64,000 nucleotides of DNA from Gentiana macrophylla (taxonomy: Eukaryota > Streptophyta > Magnoliopsida > Gentianales > Gentianaceae): the NCBI GenBank assembly GCA_026214975.1, contig JAOBSW010000496.1, positions 1 through 64,000 of the forward strand. The letters run 5' to 3'. The notes beneath the pieces are model-generated. The model was not told where the DNA came from. It did no database searches and saw only the letters and a program-made list of their open reading frames with translations. Positions 35,679-46,848 of the stretch are shown one piece after another. A program made the translations under genes and the position numbers. Within the stretch, counting starts at the first letter, position 1; each line of letters starts with the position of its first letter.

Positions 35679-36314
35679 TCACACTTGACCTTCACTACAC
35701 CGAGGCCAGGTTTCCTCATAACTTTCATCATCCTTCAGGAGAAAAGTCTCTGCTACTTCAGGGTCTAGTGCCACTTCCTGATATAATTCTAAAACAAGTT
35801 CATCTATGGCATCTAGCATGTAACATGCTTCTCCTTCATCTTGAGCATATCTCATTGAGTTAATCACATTGAATACTACTTTGTCCTCATTCACTCTCAG
35901 GATCAGCTCACCCTTATGAACATCTATCAGGGTTTTACTCGTAGCTAGGAAAGGTCTTCCTAAGATTAATGGAACATCGTGATTAGCTTCCAGGTCTAGC
36001 ACCACAAAATCTACAGGGAATACAAACTTATCAACTTTCACCAAAACATCCTCCACCACTCCACAAGGTTGCTTCATAGACCTATCTACTAATTGAAGGG
36101 TTATAGATGTCTCATTTAACTCTTTCATGCCTAATTTATGAAAGATGGAGAGTGGCATTCGATTGAAACTGGCCCTAAGATCACACAATGCTTTATTTAG
36201 GCATACTCCTCCAATTGTGCATAGTATGAGGAAGCTCCCAGGATCTTTACACTTGGGAGGTAGTTTGCATTGAAAAACTGCCAAGCATTCCTCGTTAAGG
36301 AAAAATAGTTTCAA
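35679..36314 (-). pseudogene. Gypsy aspartic protease (Athila-like element)
   Basis: A 211-codon open frame with a retropepsin-type domain. The active site, normally DLGAS in this lineage, reads DLRAS at residues 45-49, so the catalytic Gly is replaced. Downstream landmarks are VDFVVLDLEAN and the flap-distal LILGRPFLAT segment. The product would process the gag-pol polyprotein. It lies between gag and reverse transcriptase, as expected. Confidence 0.85.
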
Positions 36315-36466
36315 GGTCTAACAATTTCCTTTTGGTAGAGATTGCTTCTTTCAAGAATTTTGCATACTCTGGCATTCCGGCCAGAGCTTCTACCAAAGGT
36401 ATATTCACTTGCAACTTTTGAAACATCTATATAAACTTTTTATAACGCGCATCATCATTATTCGGC

Positions 36467-37914
36467 TTATCTTTCCTGGGGATAGGGTAAAGTAGCGAGG
36501 ATTAATAGTTCTGATTCATGAAGACTTACTGACGATCTTTGCTCCTCCGCCTTCTTGTCTGCTAAATTTTCAGACTCCCGGTTTACCGGAGTAGTGTCCC
36601 GGGTTACCGGCCCTCTTTTCTCAGTTCGTGTATTCTGCTGCTTTGGCGCTACGATTCCACTGGGACGGTTGGTATAACGAGTCGAGCGGTTCCTTTCCAC
36701 TTCTAGTCATGATTGCATTCACGCCGCCGGATTCTTCTCAGTATTACTTGGCAATCCCCCGGAGGATGGGCTAACACTTGTTCTGCAATCTGCCCCTCTT
36801 GGTGCTACAGATTCTGCACTAAGGCTTCTTGATTGGTCAGTCTTGTATCATTCTTTTGACAATAAGTGGTGAAGTTAGTATTCAGCTCAGTCATGGATTT
36901 CGTAAGTTGATTGACCGAATCGGTCACAGTTGAGCTCATTTTATCCATGGTTGCTTCCCAACCACCGGACTTGTTGAATTGAGGCATGAATCCACCAGTT
37001 TGTCTTGGTCTCTCTCCACTATTTGAATCACTCTGTCGAAAACCCCCAGCAGGGTCCCTCAGTCTAAAACCAGGGTGGTCATGAGAACCTGGGCGATATC
37101 CACCCCCATAAGGATTTCCTTGCCTCCCTATATAGTTCACGTCCTCAGTGTTGGCCGCTTCAATATCTTGAACTTTCTCAACCTTGGCTATGCGATCTTG
37201 CATGTCATCTATCTTTTCATTCATTGCCATTAGCTGGTATACGATCTTTTGAGAAGTATCTTCTCCAAATACGCCCTCAGCTATTTTGGCGGTTTCAACT
37301 TGATATGTTCCCCATTGACTTGTAAGAGCAATTTGCTCCAATTTCTCTTCGGCTTCTTTAGGTGATAGCAACGCAAAACATCCGTTGCTCGAGGCATCAG
37401 CTCTCATTTGTTCACTTGGCCGCAATCCGTGATAAAAACTATGCATTCATACGGGCAAAGTGATATCATGATGAGGGCATCTCCTCTGTGCTTCCTTAAA
37501 TATTTCCCATGCTTCTTCAAAGGTCTCAGTGGGTTTTTGCTTGAAATTTATAATGTCTTGTCTCATCTGTAGTGACTTCTCAGGTGGGCAGTACTTATTC
37601 ATAAATTCCTACAATAGATCGGTCCAAGTTTGAATCGATCCTGGTGCTAGAGACAATAACCATATCTTCGCTTGGTCTTTCAGAGTGAATGGAAACAACT
37701 TCAACTTGATATTGTCTCCTGGTACTCCTACTGGCTTAACCGTTCTGACTATCTCCAGAAAGTTGGTGATGTGTACACTAGGATCCTCACTCATTACTCC
37801 ATGAAAAGTAGTGTAATTAGTCACCATTTGAATCAAATTTGGTTTCGGGTGAAATACCTCAGCTGCATCCTCAGGCTGAACAATTGCTGGCACGAATTGC
37901 TCAATCTTAGGCAT
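36467..37914 (-). pseudogene. Gypsy gag (Athila-like element)
   Basis: 37914-37609 encodes the retrotransposon gag core (TTFHGVMSEDPSVHITNFLE, then LFPFTLKDQAKIWLLSL). 37446-36805 continues (HSFYHGLRPSEQMRADASSN, then a coiled-coil-like LMAMNEKIDDMQDRIAKVE and a Gly/Pro-rich tail). 36700-36467 is a basic, disordered-looking end. The pieces are in three frames. A frame at 38225-37935 overlaps the leader and probably is not coding. No zinc knuckle is visible. Confidence 0.85.
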
Positions 37915-38450
37915 TGCATAACTCTATAGAGTTCTCATATCTGCTTGCACCACGACTCCTGCTTCATTCTGTCCATTCTGTCCGTTCTGTGCCATGTTGG
38001 TTTCTGTATCTTCTTCTTCTCTTTCGCTGTGATCTCCTTTATGCGAAACCACGACGTCGGCCAGCCTAACAGGACTCTCTCGAGTTTCCTTTCTTTTTTG
38101 TCTAGCAAACTTTTCAATCTCAGGTATGAATCTCTCGAGTTTGGCTGTTGAACTTCGTGTAGCGTACTACAAGATACAAAAAGAAAAAAAAAGGTTAGTA
38201 TCTTGCCTCGCCGGCTATTACACACTCTTGTGATCTCAAAAATACAGACTCTGGCTACTGACTCGACTCTAAACTAATAGAAACGATTCTAGAAAAATTG
38301 GGACCCTCGGTTTACCGCAGGTAACCCCCGGTATACCGGCCTTACCTTTTTTCCAGATTTTAACAGGAATGACTCTATATGACTCCAGTATAAACAGACT
38401 CAAATATATACAGAAAACTCAATCTTAAATAAAAGTATTCTTGACACGAG

Positions 38451-38469
38451 TCCCCGGCAAAGAACGCCA
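38451..38469 (-). other. Primer binding site of the Athila-like element, tRNA-Asp type
   Basis: On the minus strand it reads TGGCGTTCTTTGCCGGGGA. Both ends match the tRNA-Asp complement and the middle differs. It lies a few bases inside the 5' LTR. Confidence 0.75.
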
Positions 38470-38476
38470 AAAATCT

Positions 38477-39929
38477 TGATCGCGTTCAAAAACACTTACT
38501 AGCAATAGGACTAGGTCTATCGTAGTAAGAAATGGCGGCAAATCAAGGTCGATCCCACAGAGACTCGTAAGAACATCGATAATCAACATTGAGCTTGTCA
38601 CGATAACGGTCTCACGACCAACTATAATATAGACGAGTAGTAAAATTGGTAACAATCAACTAGCAAGTTTTTGCAAGTTCAGCGAAGCAAACTAGAGTTT
38701 CTAATGTATTAGTTCAATTATGAGTAATTAGTTATTCCCCCCCACACATGCAATAGTCCTCCCTATTGGCGAATTTATTCATTGTTCGATTCACGGGTAC
38801 AACTCTAACCCTATCTACTCCGACAATGGGCGTAGATAATCTATCACATAAGCTACCCTCCTTAATTGGTCCGTAATAGCCCATACGCATAAAGAACTAG
38901 AGTGGCGATATTGAGGGCTAACTCATACCGCAAACCCGCCTAGACAGCAGTCGACATTGACCAGCACGTTCCTAGGGTCCATCAAGATAATGCCCTAATT
39001 AACAATTCACTAACAGTCCTTCATTTTAATTTACGATAACATGCAAATAGTTGATCAGGCTAAAAACATGTAAATTAAATCTATCGATCAACGTAGCTGG
39101 TGCTAATTATCATGAATTAGTAATTTACTAGGTATCCAGATCTAGCGATATAGACTGTCGCAGATCTGAAGAATGCAACTACTATTTCATGATTTCTTCA
39201 CCAACGAATCAGATCTATAACACATGGGGTAAAATAAACTAACTACTACATAATTGAACTAAATAAGCAATTAAAACATACTAGTCGAGTAGAAAATTGA
39301 TAGATCTACATCTTGGAAAAGACAAAAAATACCCTCGAAGACGAGCATAGATCTCCTTCGGATCTCTCCCTGGGCGGCGACTCCGTCGTCTCTCCATCCA
39401 GAACTCATAAAATAAATAAAATAAAGAACTAATAACTTTTATTGCATAATATTTGTCTTGAAAATTGTACACTTTTGTTCTGAGGCGAAGCCTCTTATAT
39501 AGCTATCTAAACCGACTTAGGAACATCTAGTTCGACCCCTCATCCAAGAAAACGCGTTTTGGAAGATTCTGGACCCTCGGTAAGTCAGCACCGCCTCCCG
39601 GGTTACCGGGGTATTTTTGTCTTTTTTCTTCAACCGACTTAACTTGGATGCTTCTGGAATACCCTTTTAGGCCAAATCCTATCGTTCAGTCCACTCTAAA
39701 TTCGTCCATCATGCTCAGCCCAATTTTTCTTATCCTGAAAATCATCAAATAATGCACGAAATAATATCGAAATAGGGAAAATAAACGCTAAGTGCAGATT
39801 TCTCGACTCACGAACCCGACATATGATATTCAACTCAAATGGTTCATACTTATAGGTCGAAACCACTATTTTTAGCTCATAATGGATAGAATATTGATGC
39901 CATAAGATAGACCATTTTAACCTTCATCA
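38477..39929 (-). repeat. 5' LTR of the Athila-like element
   Basis: 1453 bp, partner of 14359-15800, with TGATCGCG and CTTCATCA ends. A TATA-like element on the minus strand is possible near 39490-39505 (the complement of CTTATATAGC). The GATTT duplication follows at 39930-39934. Confidence 0.92.
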
Positions 39930-40709
39930 GATTTAACGTGGTTTCCGGCGTTGTGACGACTACTCCATTGACAGAAAAGAGGTATTTATTATGCACTAAA
40001 TTTAAGACGGATTACACCCACAAACATTGATTACGATAGTTGGTATTTATAGGCACAATTCCTTAAACCCTAACCGTCAAAAGTTTTTTGTCGGAATTGT
40101 CATAAATGCCCTCAGACATGACTCAGCATCAACAGACATCACCAGACTTGTAACCATGCAGCTCAGATGTAGAACTCAGTTGTATCCAATTACCTCTACA
40201 TACCTCAGTAGGATGCTGACACCATAAGAATCTCAACTTATCTTCCCAGCTGACTTTCACAGACTTGAATACACTTCATTCAACTGACCATCACTCAGCT
40301 GCCTCCACATATTAGTTCTACCAGATGTAGAGTTTAAGGCCTTGTTTGGATTGAATGATTTGGATGGAGAAGAAATGATATGATTTGGACGGATTTAAAT
40401 TTTGGTGTTTGGATTGTTTTAGTTTGAAAGAAAGGAAAGGAGAGTAAGGGAGAAGGAGATTTAAGGTTCTTTACGAATGGGGTGGTCTCGTTTCCTTCCA
40501 AAACAGGTGAGAAACGGAAGGAACCCATTCATTTTTGTTATAAATGTATTGACAATCTCTATATCATTTTCCTTTATGTCTAGTTCTATCCAAACACTCT
40601 GAATAGACTTCATAATCCCTCATTCCCCTCTTTTTTTTGCTACTATCTTTTCTTTTCTTTTCTATATAATTCCTTCAATCCAAATGGGGCCTAAGTCACT
40701 TTGCTGACA
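39930..40709 (-). repeat. 3' LTR of Copia copy 2, right piece with MITE
   Basis: It starts with GATTT, the right target duplication of the Athila-like insertion, and continues the Copia LTR broken at 14358. Without the MITE, the reconstructed LTR is about 520 bp, against 487 bp for 45117-45603. The PPT complement AATATCCACCTTG follows at 40710-40722. Confidence 0.85.
40338..40691. mobile_element. MITE, PIF/Harbinger (Tourist-like) type, copy 2
   Basis: A 354 bp insert flanked by TAA (40335-40337 and 40692-40694), with inverted ends GGCCTTGTTTGGATTGAA and TTCAATCCAAATGGGGCC. It is the counterpart of 10327-10679 and is absent from the third LTR copy at 45117-45603, so the empty site is visible there. 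Confidence 0.88.
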
Positions 40710-40722
40710 AATATCCACCTTG

Positions 40723-41400
40723 ACTTGAACTCTCATTCACAGTCAACCAGGTTGCATAAACAGATGTTATTGTACCAGATGCATTCGTCAATGCCAGAGG
40801 TGCTTGTACCAGATTACTCCATAGAATTCACTCAGTTGACCTGCCCTCGGCTGAGCTTCAAGATTTCTGGATTATAAGCTTTGAATATTGACAAGTCCAG
40901 ATAATAAATGAAACTTCTCTCTTTGAATCTGGTTTAGTAAACATACCATGTAGAAAGGCTATCTTCACATCTAACTGCTCAAGTTCAAGATCCTGTTGTG
41001 CCACCATTGCTAGTAACACTCTGATTTGTATTATGTCTGACTACTGGTGAGAATATCTCATCAAAGTCCACCTCTTCTTTCTGACTGAACCCTCTTGCAA
41101 CCAATCGTGCCTTATACTTGACCCCTTCTACCTCAGACATTCCTTCGTTCTTCTTGAAGATCCAATTGCAAGTAACAACTCTCCTATCAGCTGGATTCTT
41201 AACTTGATCCCAAGTCTGATTCTTCAGTAATAACTCCAATTCATCTCCTATGACAGCAAGCCATTGAGATGCTTCAGAAAATGTCACTACTTCCCTGTAA
41301 GTAGAAGGTTCAAAACCATCCACTTCTTCTACAACTTGAAGTGCATATCCAACCATATCATCAAAACCATACCTCGAGGTACCCCAACATTGGTTCTTCT
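40723..41400 (-). pseudogene. Copia reverse transcriptase, N-terminal part only (copy 2)
   Basis: 41356-40985 is open and encodes the start of RVT_2: the EASQWLAVIGDELELLLKN segment, then VTCNWIFKKNEG, then YKARLVARGFSQKEEVDFDE. A different frame continues with LEQLDVKIAFLHG and then ends at the polypurine tract and LTR. The catalytic YVDD region and all of RNase H are missing. The same deletion is present in copy 1. Confidence 0.82.
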
Positions 41401-41472
41401 TGCTCTACTGACAGCTATACTCTGCTGACCAATATTCCATGTTTGATGCTCAGCTGACCCTTGTTCAGCTGA

Positions 41473-42143
41473 CTAGCTTGGATCAGACTCTGGTTCAGCA
41501 ACCAGATCAGATGAGTGCTGACTTGGATCAGTTGACTGTTGCATCTCAGCTGACTCCACTTGAAGCTTCACCTGTTTCTCAGCACTCTCAGATTCAACAC
41601 TGGTTTTAGATTCAGCAGACCTCCCCACTGATGAGCTGATCATAGAATTTTCATCAAAGACCACATCTCTGCTGAGTATGACCATTTTCTCTGTTGATGA
41701 CCAAATTCTATAACCTTTCACCCTATCTCCATACCCTACAAACACTCCCTTATTGGCCTTTGGTTCCAGCTCCCTTCACTCATATGATAGTAAATTGTGC
41801 TTCCAAAAACCCTTAGAACTGAGTAGTCAACAGGCTTTCCTGACCACAACTCAAATGGTGTCTTGAGATTGATCCATGTGTGAGGACTCCTGTTGATTAA
41901 GTACCATGATGTACTTACAGCCTCTGCCCAAAACCCTCTTGATAAACCAGCATTAGAAAGCATACATCTTGCCCTCTCCAGAAGAGTTTGATTCATTCTC
42001 TCAGGTACACCATTCTGCTAAGGTGTATTCCTAACTATGTGATGTCTGGAAATACCCTCATCCTTACAGAATGTATCAAACTCAGACAAGCAAAATTCCA
42101 GACCATTATCTGTTTGAAGACTCTTGATTTTCTTGCATGTCTG
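41473..42143 (-). pseudogene. Copia integrase, C-terminal half (copy 2)
   Basis: From 42143 downward the minus strand encodes the end of the integrase core, including TPQQNGV and MNQTLLERARCML at 41996, then SWYLINRSPHTWINLKTPFE. The Copia C-terminal motif follows in 41745-41473 (VGYGDRVKGYRIW), with a Ser/Glu-rich tail. The upstream half lies at 43884-44004, beyond the plus-strand LTR insertion. Confidence 0.85.
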
Positions 42144-42148
42144 ATTTT

Positions 42149-43878
42149 TGCTAGTAGATAGATATATGTGTAATAGGGTGTGCTCTAAAAACAATTGTTG
42201 CTTGTCATTATAGGCAAGTGGGAGATTGTTAGGTGTAGTGCCCGAAAGACAATTTATGTAATTGTTTTTATTTAATAATTAATGACATATTTTATTTCAT
42301 CTTATTATTTGCTTTGTGATAATATTTAATACACTGCTGAAAATCCTAAGTCGTATCATATGTAGCCATATAACTTAGTGTGTGTCACACATGAGGATTA
42401 AGTTTATGGTGATACACTTGAACTATTAGTCCGTGGTGAACTTCATCAAAGTATGGGGTCTATTGATTAAACCACCATCAATGTGCCCAGAACACTTTAA
42501 GGTATAATCGTCTTATCCGGACCGTTGATATTGGTTATCTAAGTGGGGCATTTATATATGATGTAGTCATATAGGACTTGACCGATTTAATCTGAATTTA
42601 TCATATAATTCCGTGATTGAGAAATCTCATTAAATCACAAGATGATCATATATGGATTAACCTTAATCACAAGTGATTGCATACTCATACTTGTTTCGAG
42701 GATAGGGTTTGATGGGTTCGTTAAGGATCGCTAAGAGGCGCGGTCCAAATCACTTTCACGTTGGCACTATTCTGGAATGAGTGAGAAGTGTGTGTCTCAC
42801 AGATATGGAATCCATTGCTTCCTGTAGGAAGTAGAAAGACAATCCCCTTATTTGTTAATCCTAGAAACTGATCGATCCTCTGAGTTCGTATTGGTTATGA
42901 ACTAATTGATCAGTAGTGGGTTAATGGTAAATAAGGATAAGATGTATTGAAGAAGGTTTACGGAAATAATCCCGCTTCATTACGGATAGTCTATGGAGGG
43001 TTAGTCTGTATATAATGATTATATCAATGGACACGTATTAACTCGACGTTTTGAGAATAAGTTATATCTATAATCGATAGAGTTCAGTTTCGGATTTATG
43101 GTGGCGTAATTCCGCGTAATTCTGTACGATGAATATTTTATTCAATTTATTGTAGCTACTGGTTATAAGTCCATGGTCCCCAGGTTGGCTCCTAACACGC
43201 GAGTGTTTTCTCGTTTTATGGAACCTCGAGAATAAATTAAATAGTTGGTCTATTTAATGAATATGCAATATTATTTATTTGATTAATAATATGTAAAATA
43301 GAAATGACATTTTCTATTAAAATAATGGCAAATGTGGCGCATATTTTTGTGATAAAATTAGGAAAAGAAATTTTCTAGATTATGTCACATGTGTAATTAT
43401 TTATTTATTTGTTAGATAATTAATGGAAGAGAGAGAAGAGATTGATTTTTTGGAAATTATCTCTTATCTTATGGAAAATATCTTTTCCTTATGGGAATAG
43501 GTAATTGTGGTGTGAAAATGATAAATCTCTTGACTAGTTATTTTCCTACATAAAGAGAGTTCCCCCCAACACCATGACACATCATAAGTTGCGCCACTTT
43601 CACCAAGATCGATGAGAAAAATTTGTTTCTTGTTCTAGTCATTAAAAGAAGAAAAACCTAGGGTTTTTCTTGAGCATATTCGAGGAGGTTCTACGGCGAG
43701 GATCAACGTCCACCAGTCGTCGCTAGGAGATACATTCCGGAAGACTGTGGCTTCTCCCCTTTGGTCGACTATTTATCCCTCTCCTGTGCATGATCGAGCG
43801 TCTCGATCGGTGCTGTGAATCAGATCTGACGATCCAATTATGGATCGGATCCAGATTCGGGTTTCTGTATATCCAGAA
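42149..43878 (+). mobile_element. Copia LTR with short internal remnant, inserted in integrase (copy 2)
   Basis: A 1.73 kb insert between two ATTTT motifs (42144-42148 and 43879-43883). It starts with about 60 bases of internal 3' sequence and a polypurine tract (GGCAAGTGGGAGAT, 42213-42226), then an LTR starting TGTTAGGTGTAGTG at 42227. The right end (...TATCCAGAA) lacks the usual CA, so the exact boundary or the LTR end is altered. Removing it joins the two halves of the integrase in frame. It is orientated opposite to its host. Confidence 0.72.
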
Positions 43879-43883
43879 ATTTT

Positions 43884-44226
43884 CCACTAGAGCCTTCCAT
43901 TGCTTGAGACTGTTGAATGCCTCACTTTTGTGTTTCATCATCACCACACAACTCGTTCTTAAATAGTCATCTATGAATGACACAAAATATATGTAACCAC
44001 CCAATGATTCGACCTTTGATGGACCTCAGCAATCAAAATGGATATAATCAAGTGATGCCTTTGTACTATGTTTGCATGTTGAGAACTTGCTTCTATGTAG
44101 CTTCCCAAACACATGGTGCTCACAAAAGTCCAGTGTCTTGACCTTATATCCTCCAAGAAAACCTGTTGAAGAAAGGACTTGCATTCCTTTTTCACCCATG
44201 TGACCAAGTCTCATGTGCCACAACAT
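43884..44226 (-). pseudogene. Copia integrase N-terminal half with zinc finger (copy 2)
   Basis: 44226-44026 encodes the HHCC zinc finger (LWHMRLGHMGEKGMQ, then DFCEHHVFGKLH). 44004-43884 encodes the beginning of the core with GGYIYFVSFIDDYLRTSCV, containing a catalytic-region Asp pair. The frame then runs into the plus-strand LTR insertion. A frame change separates the two parts. Confidence 0.82.
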
Positions 44227-44232
44227 GGTCTT

Positions 44233-45101
44233 CTATGTTTGGTGAACTGCTGAGGATGCCACAGCAGTGGAGCCAGATACAATAGAGCCTTGTAATATAT
44301 ACAAGGTCCCCTTCTTGATACCTTTGAGAACCACAGCTGAATCTTTGTAGACATTCAGCTCTCCACCTTTCTCCCTTGGAATGAAACCCTTTGCTGCCAG
44401 TAGGCTAAGAAATACCAAATTCTTGGTCATTTGTCGAACATGTCTAAAATATTTCAGTGTGCAGAATCTACCATCCTCTGTCCTCAGTTGAATTGAGTCA
44501 TTTCCCAAAATTTTGCAGATCTTGTTGTTTACCATAGAAATATGACCACCATCTATCTGCTCACAAGTAGAAAACCACTCCCTGTGTGGACAAATATGAT
44601 AGGATGCTCCAAAATCTAGGATCCAAACATCAGCATGATGTGCTGAATCCCCAGCAACTAGAACCAGATCCTCATCAGAATGCTCAGCAGCCACAGCTGT
44701 TGTGCCAGAATTGCTCTCATGCTGCCTTTTCTTCTTTGGACAATTGGGCTTCCAATGTCCTTGCTCCTTACAATAATTACAGACATCTGTGGACTTAGGA
44801 CCTTTGAAACCAACCTTCTTGGATTTCTTCTTCTGTCCAGGCCTTTTCTCACTGCTGCTGCTGACTACTAGTCCCACAGCCTGATTTTTGTGCATGTTGT
44901 CTTGTGTCTCAGCTCCCTGGCATGCAAGGCTGCCCTTACATCCTCTAAAGCCACTGTATCTTTCCCAACTATGAAGGACTGCACTGTATCCTCTTTGACA
45001 TCTTTTTTGCCAAAGAACATAACTTTTATAATAGAATCTAGCACCAGTGAAGGTCTTGATGAAGATAAAATTCGTCCGTACAGATGATTCCCAGAAACCA
45101 A
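44233..45101 (-). pseudogene. Copia gag C-terminus and protease (copy 2)
   Basis: An open frame (45147-44233) covers a perfect CCHC zinc knuckle, CNYCKEQGHWKPNC, and an aspartic protease with WILDFGASYHICP, where the usual DTGAS or DSGAS reads DFGAS. A second frame (45101-44868) shows a piece of gag just upstream (FFGKKDVKEDTVQSF). The first two thirds of gag are missing because this piece lies directly beside the primer binding site, so an internal deletion removed the gag start. Confidence 0.85.
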
Positions 45102-45115
45102 CTGTCAGATACCAA
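45102..45115 (-). other. Primer binding site of Copia copy 2, tRNA-Met type
   Basis: On the minus strand it reads TTGGTATCTGACAG, a variant of the initiator tRNA-Met complement, directly inside the 5' LTR. Confidence 0.7.
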
Positions 45116-45116
45116 T

Positions 45117-45603
45117 TTTTATAACAGGATAGGGAATCCAGATACAAGATAGATAAAATAACAGATGCAATCTAACAGTAATAATCAACAAAAATAACAA
45201 AAACAAGAACACGGGATTTAACGTGGTTTCTGGCATTGTGCTGACTACTACATGGACAGAAAAGAGATATTTTATTATGCACTGAATTTCAGACGGATTA
45301 CACCCACACACATTGATTACAACAGTTGGTATTTATAGACACAATTCTCAAAACCCTAACCGTCAAAGGATCTTTGTAAGAATTGTCATAAATACCCTCA
45401 GACGTGACTCGGCATCAGCAGAAATAACCAAACTTGTAACCATGCAGCTCAGAGTAGAACTCAGTTGTATCCAATTACCATAGCAGACCTCAGCAGGCTG
45501 CTGACACCAGAAGAAACTCAGCTGATCTTCCTAGCTGGCCATCACTCAGCTGCCTTCACAGATTAGTTCTACCAAATGTCGAGTTTAAGTCACTTTGCTG
45601 ACA
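45117..45603 (-). repeat. 5' LTR of Copia copy 2, uninterrupted
   Basis: A 487 bp LTR that matches 9818-10698 and 14253-14358 + 39935-40709 without MITE or Gypsy insertions. It ends CTGACA on the plus strand, followed by the CCCGC target duplication at 45604-45608. Confidence 0.88.
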
Positions 45604-45608
45604 CCCGC

Positions 45609-46110
45609 TATACAAGGCGAACATGATTCCAACATGACGACTACAAGGCTCAAGCTCAGACTCTGCAAATTGGCCAAGTGTTGGGTCCGCCCCAAATGAG
45701 TCCGCCGTTCCAGCTATCAAGGCTAATTAGTCACATCACCTCATGTCTTGTCGTCATTAGCCTAATTGTAATTAGCTTGATTCGCTTTATATATATGAGC
45801 TCAATGTAATACATTAGACATCTGAAATATTATATAAGCAGAGCTACTCTGCCAATTTGTCGACTCCATTTACGTCTTCTTAAAGCTTTGAGCTCGACCA
45901 CCATTGTTCATAAGCACCACCGCACCTCGCCGGTAAAATCAAAAACAAACAGCCAGATATCCACCACCAAACAACTGTTACCGCCACCGTAATAATTCCG
46001 ACATTATCGGTATCCTTCCCAACAAATTGGAAGAATATCACCAAAATCCGAGATTAAGTCCCGTGACCCTTCAAATATAATCAAGGAGAATCAAACGCAT
46101 CCCGTGAAAA
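45609..46110 (+). repeat. Old LTR-like sequence, continuation of 13706-14247
   Basis: No gene is visible. It has LTR-like features on the plus strand: a TATA-like CTTTATATATATGAGC at about 45785-45800 followed by a downstream GAGCTCAATGTAATACATTAG segment. It would be contiguous with 13706-14247 before the Copia insertion, giving a unit of about 1 kb. The family is not recognised. Confidence 0.5.
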
Positions 46111-46848
46111 TAAGATTTTACTGTAGATTGTACTCATTTCTTGAAATCAATAAATTTTATATTCGTTACAACTTTCTTGTCTTTCTCTTTATTTAATTTG
46201 CAGGACAACAAAATTTATGTTACAAAGGACAATAATGAAAAAAAAAATTTGTTATAAAAGACAATAATGGAGAAGAAATTGCCAAAAAAAAAAAACAAAT
46301 GGATTAAAAATTGATGAAAAATGACAAAAATCACCTGAAAGGACAAAGTTACAATTGTCACTTCAATTTCACTATCAAACAAATCCATTAAAAATAATTC
46401 ACTAAAACTTTTAAATATCAAACAAATCCACTAAAACAAAAACTAAAACAAAAAACGTAAGAAGAGCATAATCGTCCAATAGAATGACAATTTATCTTTT
46501 TTCACTATTTTTCAATTCCACTGGGCTAAATATAATTAATACATGAAATTTGTGCTTTTTAACATTTATTCGTAAAAAATATAACAACAACAATAATAAT
46601 GATAATAATAAAACAATAATGGTCAGAAAATAGTTGAGAAAACAAGGGTAACTACCCAAATACTTGATGGACAAATACAACAAGTAGGGTGCATTTTCAA
46701 GAGTTGACGGTCTCTATCTGAAAATTTCATTGTACACTCGGTCCAAAATTGATTACTTTTACTGCAAAAAAGTATCAGGATACAACGACGACCAGAAAAA
46801 TAATAATTAAAAATATATTAGTGCTTTTATCAGATGATGATTCATGGA
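46111..46848. other. AT-rich intergenic sequence 3' of TFIIB
   Basis: Nothing coding is supported. Low-complexity stretches include A runs at about 46239 and 46285 and AAC/AAT repeats at 46582-46618. Open frames on the minus strand at 46215-46421 and 46492-46683 are low-complexity Phe/Leu strings. The TFIIB 3' untranslated region should lie just below 46849 on the minus strand, but no clear AATAAA is visible. Confidence 0.6.

Larger units (their letters stand above)
14359..39929 (-). mobile_element. Athila-like Gypsy retrotransposon, nested host of a Copia element
   Basis: A minus-strand element with LTRs 14359-15800 and 38477-39929, a tRNA-Asp-like primer site, gag, protease, reverse transcriptase, RNase H and integrase in Gypsy order. 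Exact GATTT target duplications flank it. A 15.4 kb Copia element splits the region after integrase. Without that insert the element is about 10.1 kb, a normal size for the lineage. No envelope-like ORF is evident in the 3' region. All frames are interrupted, so it is inactive as written. Confidence 0.92.
14253..45603 (-). mobile_element. Deleted Copia element, copy 2, hosting nested insertions
   Basis: The outer layer of the main nest. LTRs are 14253-14358 + 39935-40709 (3' LTR in element orientation) and 45117-45603 (5' LTR). The internal part holds zinc-knuckle gag, protease, integrase and the first part of reverse transcriptase, all on the minus strand. It lacks the gag N-terminus, most of the reverse transcriptase and all of RNase H, so it was non-autonomous. 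Without the Gypsy nest it is about 5.8 kb, including the MITE and the plus-strand LTR fragment. Confidence 0.85.

Noticed and set aside
37935..38225. Minus-strand frame as the true gag start of the Athila-like element
   Set aside because: It has no gag similarity and lies in the leader; the recognisable gag core begins in the next frame near 37914.
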